A DNA stretch of 64,000 nucleotides from Microvirga guangxiensis (GCF_900102135.1 NZ_FMVJ01000004.1:372001-436000), one strand, 5' to 3'; positions 46,951 through 55,678 are shown, numbered from the stretch's first letter. Notes: generated by a model not told the origin, from the letters alone. Numbers and translations: made by a program.

Positions 46951-47902
46951 GACGCTGGCGTCCTCTCAGCAGGAGGAACAGGAACAGGGCGCTGCCGATG
47001 ATTCCCATGATCGTACCGATGGGAACCTCGTATGGGTAATACACCACACGTCCGAGGATGTCGCAGACGAGCACGAGGCCCGCGCCGAGCACGGCGATCC
47101 AGGGAAGGGAGCGGCGCATGTTGTCGCCCATCATCAGGCTGACTACGTTGGGCACGATCAAGCCGAGAAACGGCAGCATGCCGACAGTGACGACGATGAT
47201 GGCGGTCACCATCGAGACAATGATGAGACCAAGCGACACGATGCTGCGGTAACGCAGGCCGAGATTGGTGGAGAAGTCCCTTCCCATCCCTGCGAGCGTC
47301 AGCCTGTCTGCGACAAAGTAGGCCAGAAGGGTCAGGGCAAGCCCGATCCAGAGCAGCTCATAGCGGCCGCGCAGCACGCCGGAGAAGTCGCCGGTCGTCC
47401 ATGCATTGAGGGATTGCAGAAGGTCGAAGCGGTAAGCGAAGAAGGTGGTGATCGCACCGACGATACCGCCGAGCATGATGCCGACGAGCGGCACGGTGAG
47501 CACCGAGCGCAATGGCACGAGCTTCAAGATGCGCAGGAACAAGGCTGTTCCCGCCAGCGCGAAGCCTGCTGCGACCAGCATCTTCACGATGACCGGAGAA
47601 TCGGGCACGAAGAGCGTCACGGTGAGCAGGCCGAGGCTTGCGGATTCAACCGTGCCTGCGGTGGAAGGCTCCACGAAGCGGTTCTGGGTGAGCGCCTGCA
47701 TGATCGTGCCCGCAACCGCCATGGCTGCCCCGGCCAGTATCAATGCCAGTGTGCGTGGAATGCGCGAGATCAGAAGGATCTGCGTGGCATGCTGTCCCTC
47801 CTGCGGCCAGAGAAGCGCCGTCAACGACAGATCGCCGGCGCCGACCAGCAAGCTGATCGACGCAAGAATGATGACGGCGGATACTGCGAGAGGAAATTTC
47901 AC
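46943..47902 (-). CDS. Ferric siderophore ABC permease (first, VctD-like)
   Basis: FecCD-family permease of 319 aa. ISRIPRTLALILAGAAMAVAGTIMQALTQNRFVEPSTAGTVESASLG is the typical start of the family, and LPFLGLIVPNVVSLMMGDNMRRSLPWIAVLGAG the conserved coupling region. The start is a GTG at 47902 without a strong ribosome binding site, 119 bp after the binding-protein gene. A terminator-like hairpin sits in that gap, so its expression is probably lower than that of the binding protein. Confidence 0.91.
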   Translation of the reverse strand: MKFPLAVSAVIILASISLLVGAGDLSLTALLWPQEGQHATQILLISRIPRTLALILAGAAMAVAGTIMQALTQNRFVEPSTAGTVESASLGLLTVTLFVPDSPVIVKMLVAAGFALAGTALFLRILKLVPLRSVLTVPLVGIMLGGIVGAITTFFAYRFDLLQSLNAWTTGDFSGVLRGRYELLWIGLALTLLAYFVADRLTLAGMGRDFSTNLGLRYRSIVSLGLIIVSMVTAIIVVTVGMLPFLGLIVPNVVSLMMGDNMRRSLPWIAVLGAGLVLVCDILGRVVYYPYEVPIGTIMGIIGSALFLFLLLRGRQRLA

Positions 47903-47953
47903 GATCGGTCAGGAGCGCTCGTACCGAGCACCTCGATTAAGGGTTTCACATGG

Positions 47954-47982
47954 AAAAGCGGATCACCCGAGGAGTGATCCGC
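47954..47982 (-). terminator. Intercistronic terminator/attenuator after the siderophore-binding protein gene
   Basis: A perfect 9-bp stem (47958-47966 with 47974-47982), a 7-nt loop and TTTT on the minus strand (47954-47957). It lies between the binding-protein gene and its permease genes, the same position as the dppA-dppB terminator. Confidence 0.7.
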
Positions 47983-48021
47983 ACCAGTGCAATGCCCCGA
48001 AGGGTAATGGTCGTTCAAGAG

Positions 48022-48957
48022 TTATTTCTTCGCCAGAGCCTTTGAAATCTGGTCGACGCTGGCCTGCATGGCTGTCAGTCCGCCGCCGATCAGATACCAG
48101 TTGACGGGGTCGAGATAGACAACCTGATTGTTCTTCCAGGCCGTGGTCTGTGCGACGAGACGGTTGTCCAGCACCTTCTTGGCCGCACCTTCGGAACGTC
48201 CCGTCGCGATGTCGCGGTCGATCACGAAGAGCCAGTCAGGATTGGTCTTGAGAATGAATTCTGCGTTGACGGCTTGCCCGTGGTTCGTGGTGGCGAGATT
48301 TTCCACGGCCGGCACAACGCCGAACGAGTCATGCAGCAGCCCGAACCGCGAGCCCGAACCGTAGGCGCTCATCTTGCCGCCGGTCGTCAGCACGAGGAGG
48401 CCCTTGCCGGCTTTCGCGGCCTGCTGGCGAAGAGCGGCCATGGACTGATCGAGCTTGGTAAGCTGCGCATCAGCTTCCGCCTGCTTGTCGAAGATCCTGG
48501 CGAGCGTTTGAACGTTGCGCTTGACGCTTCCCACGTAATCCTTGGTGTCGACCGTTAAATCGATGGTGGGAGCGATCTTTGCGAGAGCCTCGTACTTTGC
48601 GCTGGAGCGACCGCCGACGATGATCAGATCGGGCTTTGCAGCGTTGACAGCTTCGTAGTCCGGCTCGAACAGGGTGCCGACCTTCTCGTATTTATCGGAA
48701 CTATACTTCGAGAGATACGCGGGGAACCGCGCCGTCGGCACACCCGAGACCTCGACGCCGAGGGCGTTCAGCGTATCGAGGGAAGCCATGTCGAAGGCCA
48801 GAACCTTCTTCGGCTTTGCAGGAACCGCCGTTTCACCCTTCGTGTGCTGGATCTTGAGCTCCTGGGCACGGACATCCGTTGTCATTGCACCCAGCGACAG
48901 AGCGCCTGCAACCACCGCGGCAAGGGTGTAGGGCAGGCGGGCAGAAAAATTCATCAT
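48022..48957 (-). CDS. Periplasmic ferric-siderophore-binding protein (FatB/VctP type)
   Basis: Type III (FepB/FatB-like) periplasmic binding protein of 311 aa with a signal peptide (LPYTLAAVVAGALSLGAMTTDVRAQ). KVLAFDMASLDTLNALGVEVSGVP and the long linker helix with KPDLIIVGGRSSAKYEALAKIAPTIDL are typical of catecholate-siderophore binders. Tandem ATGs lie at 48957 and 48954 with GGAGAG upstream. It follows the reductase gene by 45 bp. Confidence 0.92.
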   Translation of the reverse strand: MMNFSARLPYTLAAVVAGALSLGAMTTDVRAQELKIQHTKGETAVPAKPKKVLAFDMASLDTLNALGVEVSGVPTARFPAYLSKYSSDKYEKVGTLFEPDYEAVNAAKPDLIIVGGRSSAKYEALAKIAPTIDLTVDTKDYVGSVKRNVQTLARIFDKQAEADAQLTKLDQSMAALRQQAAKAGKGLLVLTTGGKMSAYGSGSRFGLLHDSFGVVPAVENLATTNHGQAVNAEFILKTNPDWLFVIDRDIATGRSEGAAKKVLDNRLVAQTTAWKNNQVVYLDPVNWYLIGGGLTAMQASVDQISKALAKK

Positions 48958-49002
48958 GGCATTGCTCTCCAAGAAAGGGCTTGGTTGCCTGTGCAACCTG
49001 CG

Positions 49003-49764
49003 TCAGTCTTCAACATGGTCGTGGCCGCCGATCCGGCCGGGGCGCCAGTAGCCCTCGGATGAGATTTGATCGCGGGTGAACCCTCGCGCGATGAGGGCGT
49101 GCCTCTGGCGGCGGACATTGCTCGTTTCGCCGATGAGATAGGCGTGACCTTTCCCTGACGGCAGTGGAAAGCCCTGTATCACGCCATTCATGAGTTCGCT
49201 TGGACCCGCGGGCGCGCCATTGCGATGCACCCAGCAAATGGCGGCATCCGCTTCGGTCTCCAAAGCGATCTCGCCGCTCTTGTTGGCGACTTCGATGAAG
49301 ACGAACGCCTTGGTGCGGGCAGGCATGGTCTCGAGAATATGGGCGATGGCCGGAATGCAGGTCTCGTCTCCGGTCAGGAGGTGCCAATCCGCATCGGTGC
49401 GCAGCACGGTGCCGCCGCGTGGACCCTTGGCCTCGATCAGATCTCCAGTCTTAGCCTGCAGGGCCCAGATGGGGGCGGGCGTGTCGCCATGGAGCAGAAA
49501 ATCGATGCTGATCGTCTTCGCAGACCGATCCATGCTGCGGATCGTGTAGTCACGGCGTCCCGTTTCACCCTCGGAGAGAGGAACCATCAGAACGATGGCC
49601 TGCCCCGGCTTGTAGGCGAACTCGTCGATATCATCCGCTGTCAGAACCACACGCCGCATGTTGGGCGGCACGTTGAAGCTGTCGACGACGCGGAAGGTCC
49701 AACTCCGGAGCTGGGGCCTTTGGCGCGGCGGCGCATGGGCAGAGATGTTGCTGGTGTCGGTCAT
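49003..49764 (-). CDS. Siderophore-interacting protein (ViuB/YqjH-like ferric reductase)
   Basis: Cytoplasmic flavin-dependent reductase of 253 aa that releases iron from imported ferric-siderophore. FAD-binding is by the YKPGQAIVLMV and RRDYTIRS motifs; the C-terminal domain ends with the family signature GYWRPGRIGGHD. AAGGA precedes the start. It sits between the TonB receptor and the binding-protein gene, so uptake and iron release are coexpressed. Confidence 0.92.
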   Translation of the reverse strand: MTDTSNISAHAPPRQRPQLRSWTFRVVDSFNVPPNMRRVVLTADDIDEFAYKPGQAIVLMVPLSEGETGRRDYTIRSMDRSAKTISIDFLLHGDTPAPIWALQAKTGDLIEAKGPRGGTVLRTDADWHLLTGDETCIPAIAHILETMPARTKAFVFIEVANKSGEIALETEADAAICWVHRNGAPAGPSELMNGVIQGFPLPSGKGHAYLIGETSNVRRQRHALIARGFTRDQISSEGYWRPGRIGGHDHVED

Positions 49765-49786
49765 GGTAGTCCTTATCTGCGATCGG

Positions 49787-49810
49787 CGAGGGGAGGGGCG
49801 CCTCCCCTCG
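49787..49810. other. Intercistronic hairpin between the TonB receptor and reductase genes
   Basis: A perfect 10-bp GC stem (49787-49796 with 49801-49810) with a 4-nt loop lies 6 nt after the receptor stop. It lacks a T-run, so it is more likely an mRNA-processing or 3'-end protecting element than a terminator. Confidence 0.6.
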
Positions 49811-49816
49811 GTTCGA

Positions 49817-51979
49817 TCAGAAGGTGGCTGACATGCTCACCCAGAGACGGCGTCCCTCGACAACCGTGTTATAATCGGTGGGTTCGATTTCCTTGTCGAA
49901 GACGTTGTAGACAGCCGCATTCAAGGTCAGCTGTTCCGTGAAATCATAGGACAGGCCGATATCCATCGTGGCATAGGCATCGTATTTGCGGCCGGACATG
50001 CCGTTGATGAGCACCGGCGTGCCGATGGTGCCGATACGGGCGCCGCCTACGATCTCGGAGCCGTGGTAATTGACGGCCATCCATGTCTCCAGACCGGTTA
50101 CAGGGGTGACCCAGTCGAGGCGCGCATTGGCCATATGCTTGGGCGTACGGGCAAGGGGGAAGCCCGCATAATCGCCGGTCTTTTGCTCGGAATCCGTGTA
50201 GGTATAGCTGCCGCGAAGCGAGATGGTGTCCGTCGCCCGCCATGTGGCGGCCAACTCGACACCCTGAATGATCGCATCGTCGATATTGTAGTTGTACCAG
50301 AGGCGATAGTTCGGATCCTCAGACCAGCGGACGGGCCTGCCGGCGTTGTCCAGCACCAGCGCATTGCTGATCTTGTCCTTGAAATCCGTGTGGAAATAGG
50401 TGGCGCTGGCGGTGAAGCCGGTGAGGCTGTCCCATACGGCGCCGATTTCATAGCTGACACTGGTTTCAGCTTGCAGGTTAGGATCGGCGATGATGACGCC
50501 GCAGGTTCCTGTAGGGCCATATGAGCAGCCTTGCCCGCCGGTGGTGTAGGCATAGCCCGGTGCGATCTGGCGTATCTCGGGGGCACGGAAGCCAGTGGAG
50601 ACGCCACCCTTCACGGTGAGGTTCTCCGTTGCATGCCACACCGCATAGCTGCGCGGGCTGAAATGCTCGCCATAGACTTCGTGATGGTCCATGCGCAGGC
50701 CGTTGGTGATCGAGAACGTATCGGTCAGACGCCACTCATCCTCGGCGAAGAGCGCCCATTGGTTGATGCTGAACGTCTCATCACGGCCGGTGCGGTAACC
50801 GGGATTCTGGTCGGTCAGCATGGCGTTGAACCACTGACCACCGGTCACCAGCGTGTGCGTGCCGAACAGCTCATACGGCGTCGTGAACTTGCCGTCGACG
50901 ACCGTATTGCGGATCTCAGGCGAACGAGGATTCTTGGCGAAAGCGGAGGTTCGGGGATTTTCCGTATAGCTTCTGCGCTCGGCCCATTCCTGCATGATCG
51001 AGAAATTGGAGGTCGTCGGCCCCCAGCGGCCTTCATGGGTCAGCGACCAGTACTTGCGGTCGTTGTAGTTATACGTGTCGTTGGCGGTCTCTTCGAGGGT
51101 GCCCCATTTGGAGGCATCGCGGCGAATGCGCGTGAAGCCGCTCTCCAGCATCAGGTCATGGTTCTCGCTGGGCGAGAAGGTCAGGCGTCCGCCGATATTG
51201 CCTTCGCGCGCGCCGGTGATGCCGCTCAGGATCTCGTCTTCCTGGCGGCCGAAGCCACGGCCCCACATCTGCAAGCCAAGCATCCGATGAATCAGCGGGC
51301 CGCTGGTGTAAAAGGAGCCCTGAGCCGAGTTGCCGAAGTCGTCGTGCTGCTGAAGCGTGCCGTCTGCCGTGACCGTGCCAGTCCACTTGTCGGAGACCTT
51401 GCGCGTGATGATGTTGATCACGCCGCCCATGGCGTCGGACCCATAGAGGGACGACATCGGACCGCGGACGACCTCGATGCGGTCTATGGCCGAGACCGGG
51501 GGAATGAAGCTCTGCTCGAAGCCCGCATTGCCGTTGGTGCGAGCGTCGCGCGTGCTCTGGCGCTTTCCGTCCACGAGGATCAGGGTGTAGCTGCCCGGAA
51601 GGCCGCGAATATAGACATCCTTCTCGTTGGCAACGCCGGTTACGGTGACGCCCTGAACCTCTCTCAAAGCATCCGTCAGGTCGCGGAAAGAACCCTTCTC
51701 GAGTTCTTCTCGGGTGATGACGGAGATGCTTGCGGGCGCATCCTTGACGCTCTGCTCGAAGCCCGCAGCCGTGACGACGATCTGATCGAGCGCGATCACA
51801 TCCTCGTTAGCTGCCGGGGATGGAGCGCTGCCTGCGACCTGCGCGAAGGCCGTAGAGGGAATAAAAGAGAGAGAAGCAGATAGGCCAGTGCAGGCAAGAA
51901 GCAGCAGCGTCCGATTGGCGCTCTTCCTTGCAACTGACCCGCCGACATCCTGTCGATCCGAAGTGCGAAATCCCGTCAT
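49817..51979 (-). CDS. TonB-dependent receptor for a catecholate-type ferric siderophore
   Basis: Outer-membrane receptor of 720 aa with a signal peptide (LLLLACTGLSASLSFIPSTAFA). A TonB-box region (DQIVVTAAGFEQSVKDAPASISVITREEL) is followed by a plug domain (GVTVTGVANEKDVYIRGLPGSYTLILVDGK, IDRIEVVRGPMSSLYGSDAMGGVINIITR) and a 22-strand barrel ending in an aromatic Phe (WVSMSATF). It resembles FepA/CirA/ViuA receptors. The start is the ATG at 51979; a TTG at 51988 is less likely. First gene of the iron operon, with an iron-control-element candidate 111 bp upstream. Confidence 0.93.
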   Translation of the reverse strand: MTGFRTSDRQDVGGSVARKSANRTLLLLACTGLSASLSFIPSTAFAQVAGSAPSPAANEDVIALDQIVVTAAGFEQSVKDAPASISVITREELEKGSFRDLTDALREVQGVTVTGVANEKDVYIRGLPGSYTLILVDGKRQSTRDARTNGNAGFEQSFIPPVSAIDRIEVVRGPMSSLYGSDAMGGVINIITRKVSDKWTGTVTADGTLQQHDDFGNSAQGSFYTSGPLIHRMLGLQMWGRGFGRQEDEILSGITGAREGNIGGRLTFSPSENHDLMLESGFTRIRRDASKWGTLEETANDTYNYNDRKYWSLTHEGRWGPTTSNFSIMQEWAERRSYTENPRTSAFAKNPRSPEIRNTVVDGKFTTPYELFGTHTLVTGGQWFNAMLTDQNPGYRTGRDETFSINQWALFAEDEWRLTDTFSITNGLRMDHHEVYGEHFSPRSYAVWHATENLTVKGGVSTGFRAPEIRQIAPGYAYTTGGQGCSYGPTGTCGVIIADPNLQAETSVSYEIGAVWDSLTGFTASATYFHTDFKDKISNALVLDNAGRPVRWSEDPNYRLWYNYNIDDAIIQGVELAATWRATDTISLRGSYTYTDSEQKTGDYAGFPLARTPKHMANARLDWVTPVTGLETWMAVNYHGSEIVGGARIGTIGTPVLINGMSGRKYDAYATMDIGLSYDFTEQLTLNAAVYNVFDKEIEPTDYNTVVEGRRLWVSMSATF

Positions 51980-52089
51980 TGCCCCCAACCTTACTGAAAA
52001 ACCTGTTGCTGGAAGGAGCTACTAGGTTCCGCAGAAGAAGAGGGTCAACGGCTATGTTTGAGAGTCGTTCTGAGTTCAGAAAAACGCAA

Positions 52090-52106
52090 TTTATAATAGC
52101 TCTAAA
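52090..52106. promoter_or_regulatory. Candidate iron control element (Irr/ICE-like box)
   Basis: The minus strand reads TTTAGAGCTATTATAAA, a 17-bp imperfect palindrome (one mismatch in the 6-bp arms). It is close to the ICE consensus TTTAGAANNNTTCTAAA bound by Irr in Rhizobiales. It lies between the divergent receptor gene and the HTH-TrpD2 fusion gene. Confidence 0.55.
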
Positions 52107-52218
52107 GTTGTTCTGTGAGACTTGAAAGGGCTGCCGGAATGAGGAATACGCAAACCATTCAGAACAATGAGTATATGACTGGCAGCTTTCTGCGGCCGAA
52201 CTTTGAAATAGAGCTCTT

Positions 52219-53685
52219 TTGGATTCCGCATCACAAGAACCTGGTCTGAAACTTGGGCGCCTCCGGCTCCTTCTGGCGTTGGATACCCTGCTCGTGGAAG
52301 GCAGCGTCAACCGTGCCGCCGAGCGGCTCGGCATGAGTGCGCCTGCGATGAGCAGGCTTCTTGGACAGGTTCGGGAGATCTACAACGACCCGCTCTTCGT
52401 GCGGTCGTCGAGGCGCCTGATCCCGACGCCTTTCGCGGAAACCATGCGCCAAAGGCTGCGCGCTCTGGCCGCAGAAGCCGAGGCGTTGTCCCAACCGCAG
52501 GAAAGGGCGCCGGATGGTACTCTCATCGATCTTGCCGCTTGGGCGTCAGCTCCTGTGATCGAAGCGGCGCCTTTGACCGTGCGGCGCAGCGTTCTGCTTG
52601 AGGGCGAGCCTCCTCCGGAGACTTTCGCGCGCAAGCTCGCCTCTCTCGGGAAGGCTGAGGATACACGCAAAAGGCTTGCGAAGCACATTGCCACGATGGG
52701 AGCAGGGATCGGTCACAGCCGCCCTCTCACCATTGATGAGGCAGAGGATGCGCTCTCCATCATCCTTGATGGCAAGGCGGATCCCATCCAGATCGGCGCA
52801 CTTTTCTCCGTCATGAACTTTAGAGGCGAGACTGCAGCCGAACTCGCCGGGTTCGTCCGCGCGGCACGCACTCACATTGGCGCCGCAGATGCGGGCGCCT
52901 CCTACGCAGATTTGGATTGGCCGGCCTATATCTCCCCCAAATCCCGCCGGATGCCGTGGTTTTTGCAGGCGGCATTGCTTCTCGCTCAGGTGGGGCACAG
53001 AATCCTTCTGCATGGAATGGATGGCGGTGACGGCACAAAAGGCAAGATCGTGTCCGCGGCCAAGGCTATCGGTATTCCTGTCTGCACGGACGCCACGAAT
53101 GCGACCGATGCCATTGCCAAGCACGGCATCGCCTATCTTCCGGTCGCTGCGATGTCGTCTCAGCTTCATCGTCTGCACATGCTCTATGGGCTGTTCGAGA
53201 CACGCCTGCCGGTCAATTCGATGATGCCGCTCCTGAACCCCCTCGGGGCTCCATCGCTCATGATGGGCGTGACGCGTCCGGCCTATCGCGAGCTGCATTG
53301 CGATACGGGCGCGCTCCTGGGGCATCGAAACCTCACCGTGGTGGGCGCAAGCCGCGATGCTGCCGAAGCAGCGCCATTCCGCTCTTCCACGCTTCTTCGC
53401 CTCGTCGATGGAAAAGCGGAAAGCCTTTTCATCTCCGCCTCGCCGGAGCCACCCGCCTATCCCACGATGGGAATGGCCAGCCTCGAATACTGGCAGTCGA
53501 TCTGGACAGGAACCGTGCAGGATGAACGTGCTGCGGCTATCATTGTCGCCACGGCAGGGATCGCGCTTCTTACCTTGAGAGGCGGTCAGGCCGAGAGCTT
53601 CGGAGAGTGCCTTCAAGCGGCAAGAGAGCTTTGGGAGGAACGCAGGCGCGATCTCTTTCAACAGAGCCACCGTTCCAATTGGTGA
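52219..53685 (+). CDS. Fusion of a LysR-type HTH and a TrpD2/YbiB-like glycosyltransferase domain
   Basis: Protein of 488 aa with two unrelated modules. Residues 12-75 form a LysR-type winged HTH (LDTLLVEGSVNRAAERLGMSAPAMSRLLGQVREIYNDPLFVRSSRRLIPTP). No LysR effector domain follows. Residues about 150-480 match the anthranilate phosphoribosyltransferase-like TrpD2/YbiB fold: helical part RPLTIDEAEDALSIILDGKADPIQIGALFSVMNFRGE, then a glycine loop HGMDGGDGTKGK in place of TrpD's GTGGDG, and AKHGIAYLP near 305. YbiB binds nucleic acid. The start is a TTG; no other start fits before the HTH. The DNA is continuous, so this is not a frameshift artefact. It faces the siderophore receptor and may be iron-linked. 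Confidence 0.8.
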   Translation: MDSASQEPGLKLGRLRLLLALDTLLVEGSVNRAAERLGMSAPAMSRLLGQVREIYNDPLFVRSSRRLIPTPFAETMRQRLRALAAEAEALSQPQERAPDGTLIDLAAWASAPVIEAAPLTVRRSVLLEGEPPPETFARKLASLGKAEDTRKRLAKHIATMGAGIGHSRPLTIDEAEDALSIILDGKADPIQIGALFSVMNFRGETAAELAGFVRAARTHIGAADAGASYADLDWPAYISPKSRRMPWFLQAALLLAQVGHRILLHGMDGGDGTKGKIVSAAKAIGIPVCTDATNATDAIAKHGIAYLPVAAMSSQLHRLHMLYGLFETRLPVNSMMPLLNPLGAPSLMMGVTRPAYRELHCDTGALLGHRNLTVVGASRDAAEAAPFRSSTLLRLVDGKAESLFISASPEPPAYPTMGMASLEYWQSIWTGTVQDERAAAIIVATAGIALLTLRGGQAESFGECLQAARELWEERRRDLFQQSHRSNW

Positions 53686-53694
53686 GGATTGCCA

Positions 53695-54132
53695 ATGAGG
53701 TCAATCTTTCTGTCGTGGCACTTCTGGGCGCTTCTCTCTGCGGGATTTGCCGCCCTGACCGCCATCTTCGCGAAGATCGGCATTGAGAACGTCAATTCGG
53801 ATTTCGCGACTTTCATTCGCACATGTGTGATCCTGTGTGCTCTCGGTGCGATCCTGGTTGCGACAGGACAATGGCAATCACTCGGATCGATCTCGGGACG
53901 CAGCTATGTCTTTCTTGTGCTCTCTGGTCTTGCGACAGGAGCTTCATGGATTTGCTATTTTCGCGCTCTCAAAATCGGTGATGCTGCGCGGGTTGCGCCT
54001 ATCGACAAGCTCAGCGTCGTTTTCGTTGCGATTCTCGGGGTTGCTATCCTTGGTGAGCGGTTGTCTCTCCCCAACTGGCTCGGCGTCGGGCTCATTGCAG
54101 CTGGTGCAGCGCTTGTCGCTTACAAAGGCTGA
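53695..54132 (+). CDS. Half-size EamA/DMT-family membrane protein
   Basis: A 145-aa protein with five helices, one EamA unit instead of the two found in ordinary 10-helix DMT transporters. SFATFIRTCVILCALG-like and GLATGASWICYFRALKIGDAARVAPIDKLSVVFVAILGVAILGERL regions are typical. Such proteins probably act as dimers. GAGGA lies 6 nt before the ATG at 53695, inside the 3' end of the fusion gene, so the two are likely coexpressed. Substrate unknown. Confidence 0.85.
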   Translation: MRSIFLSWHFWALLSAGFAALTAIFAKIGIENVNSDFATFIRTCVILCALGAILVATGQWQSLGSISGRSYVFLVLSGLATGASWICYFRALKIGDAARVAPIDKLSVVFVAILGVAILGERLSLPNWLGVGLIAAGAALVAYKG

Positions 54133-54307
54133 CTAAGCTCTAGACATGCGTGGAGCGTGAGAGACCTGGTCTCTGTGCGTGCAACAGGCGCAGGCCTCGT
54201 CATGGTTTGACCACGTTTTGACGTACCTTGGCCCGGCATTCTTCAGTGTTTCCGGAACCGGATTGGTGAAGGAAATATCATGACTCTGGGAAAACGGAGA
54301 AATTAGC

Positions 54308-54907
54308 TTGAAGTTCAACCGCATGGCCGTTCCTGTTCTGGCTCTCATGTCCGTCACGGGATGGGGAGCATTTGGCTATTCTGTTCTGACGTCCGTTGAG
54401 ATCGAGAAGCAGATGCGGGGGCAGGCTGCCATTCTTCAGGATGTCCAGGCTCAGTATATGGAACAGCAGGAGAAGGCAGAGGAAGCAGCGAAGGAGACCG
54501 CCGGTCTTCGTGAGCAGCTCGCCGCATCCCAGGCCGAGCTCCAGAACCTCTCGACAAGAAGCAAGGAAATCGACGCGGAGCTAGCGAATGCGCGAGGCCA
54601 GTTGGCGGCATCCCCTCTGACCGGTCTGGTCCAGGGCATTGGCACTTCGCCTGATCTGCTGCGCATCAAGCCTCGTCCGACGAAGCAAGACGTGATAGCC
54701 GCTCAAGAAGCGCTGACGCAGCTCCGTTTCGGAGATCTCAAGGCTGACGGCGTGATAGGTTCCTCGACTCGCAAAGCGGTTGAAGAGTTTCAACGCACTG
54801 TTGGCTTGCCTGTGACCGGCGAGCTTCATGCCCAGACGCTGCTCTCGTTGATGCGGTCTGCGAAGGTGATGGCGGCTCAGGGCGAGAGAACCGAAGAGCC
54901 ACTTTAA
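54308..54907 (+). CDS. Membrane-anchored coiled-coil protein with peptidoglycan-binding domain
   Basis: A 199-aa protein: hydrophobic anchor (VPVLALMSVTGWGAFGYSVL), a coiled coil over residues 30-100 rich in Glu, Gln and Lys, and a C-terminal PG_binding_1 domain (IAAQEALTQLRFGDLKADGVIGSSTRKAVEEFQRTVGLPVTGELHAQTL). It probably spans the periplasm and holds the cell wall. The start is a TTG at 54308 with GGAGA about 10 nt upstream. Confidence 0.85.
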   Translation: MKFNRMAVPVLALMSVTGWGAFGYSVLTSVEIEKQMRGQAAILQDVQAQYMEQQEKAEEAAKETAGLREQLAASQAELQNLSTRSKEIDAELANARGQLAASPLTGLVQGIGTSPDLLRIKPRPTKQDVIAAQEALTQLRFGDLKADGVIGSSTRKAVEEFQRTVGLPVTGELHAQTLLSLMRSAKVMAAQGERTEEPL

Positions 54908-54968
54908 GCAGAAGCTGCATTCTCACGATCTGTTGAAGACGTCTCAAACCCCTATGTAATATGTCGAA

Positions 54969-54999
54969 ATCGGCTCGCCGGCGGATAGCGCGAGCCGAT
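54969..54999. terminator. Weak terminator-like hairpin
   Basis: A 9-bp stem (54969-54977 with 54991-54999) with a 13-nt loop lies between the peptidoglycan-binding gene and the IalB-like gene. No T-run follows on the plus strand. Confidence 0.35.
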
Positions 55000-55079
55000 G
55001 GTCCGGAACATTTACCATCGGGTAACCTCGCCTTGGAAGTTTGCAGGCTCCGCAATCTCTCAAGGCGAGTACTCCGTAG

Positions 55080-55577
55080 ATGAAGTTGTTCAGCACTGCC
55101 GTTGCGTTCATTGTTCTATCAGGCACCTGTGCCTTTGCGCAGAGCCCTCAATTGCTCGGATCGAACGAACACTGGAGTGCTTGGAAGGCTAGAGAAGGCA
55201 ATGCAAATGTCTGCTACGCGTTCTCTGATGCTGCATCGAAGAAGCCGGAGCATCTCGATCACGGACGGGTCACCCTGTTCGTCCGCCACCTGAAGCGCGG
55301 TAAGGTGCGCACGGAAGCCAGCCTGCAAACAGGCTACGCATTGGCGCCTGTTGCGATTCGTGTTGCAATCGACGGTGAGACATTCACGATGATTGCGCGT
55401 GGCAGCTATGCCTGGTTACGACGCACGGAGCGAGAAGCCGAATTTGTGCGTGCACTGGAGAAAGGCCGTGTGGCGATTGTCGAAGCAACCTCACAGCGGG
55501 GCAACAAAACCACGTACCGTTTTCCTCTCAAGGGGTTTACTGCAATGATGCGGAAAGCCCGCCAGGAGTGCCGCTAG
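55080..55577 (+). CDS. IalB-like exported protein (invasion-associated locus B family)
   Basis: A 165-aa exported protein with a signal peptide (MKLFSTAVAFIVLSGTCAFAQ). The core WSAWKAREGNANVCYAFSDAASKKPEH..VTLFVRH and the AIRVAIDGETFTMIARGSYAWLR region match the IalB family common in Rhizobiales. Its molecular role is not known. A terminator hairpin follows. Confidence 0.85.
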   Translation: MKLFSTAVAFIVLSGTCAFAQSPQLLGSNEHWSAWKAREGNANVCYAFSDAASKKPEHLDHGRVTLFVRHLKRGKVRTEASLQTGYALAPVAIRVAIDGETFTMIARGSYAWLRRTEREAEFVRALEKGRVAIVEATSQRGNKTTYRFPLKGFTAMMRKARQECR

Positions 55578-55623
55578 CGCATTTTCGTCTCCATCGGACA
55601 TTCCAGCTACTTGTTATGATGCA

Positions 55624-55656
55624 AAAGCCCTTGGCCCGTAGGGAGCCAAGGGCTTT
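55624..55656. terminator. Bidirectional terminator between the IalB-like and repeat-protein genes
   Basis: A perfect 12-bp stem (55624-55635 with 55645-55656) with a 9-nt loop. The minus-strand side continues with TTTTGC, serving the leftward repeat-protein gene; the plus side serves the IalB-like gene. Confidence 0.75.
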
Positions 55657-55678
55657 GATCCGTTTGCCCTAAAGGTGG

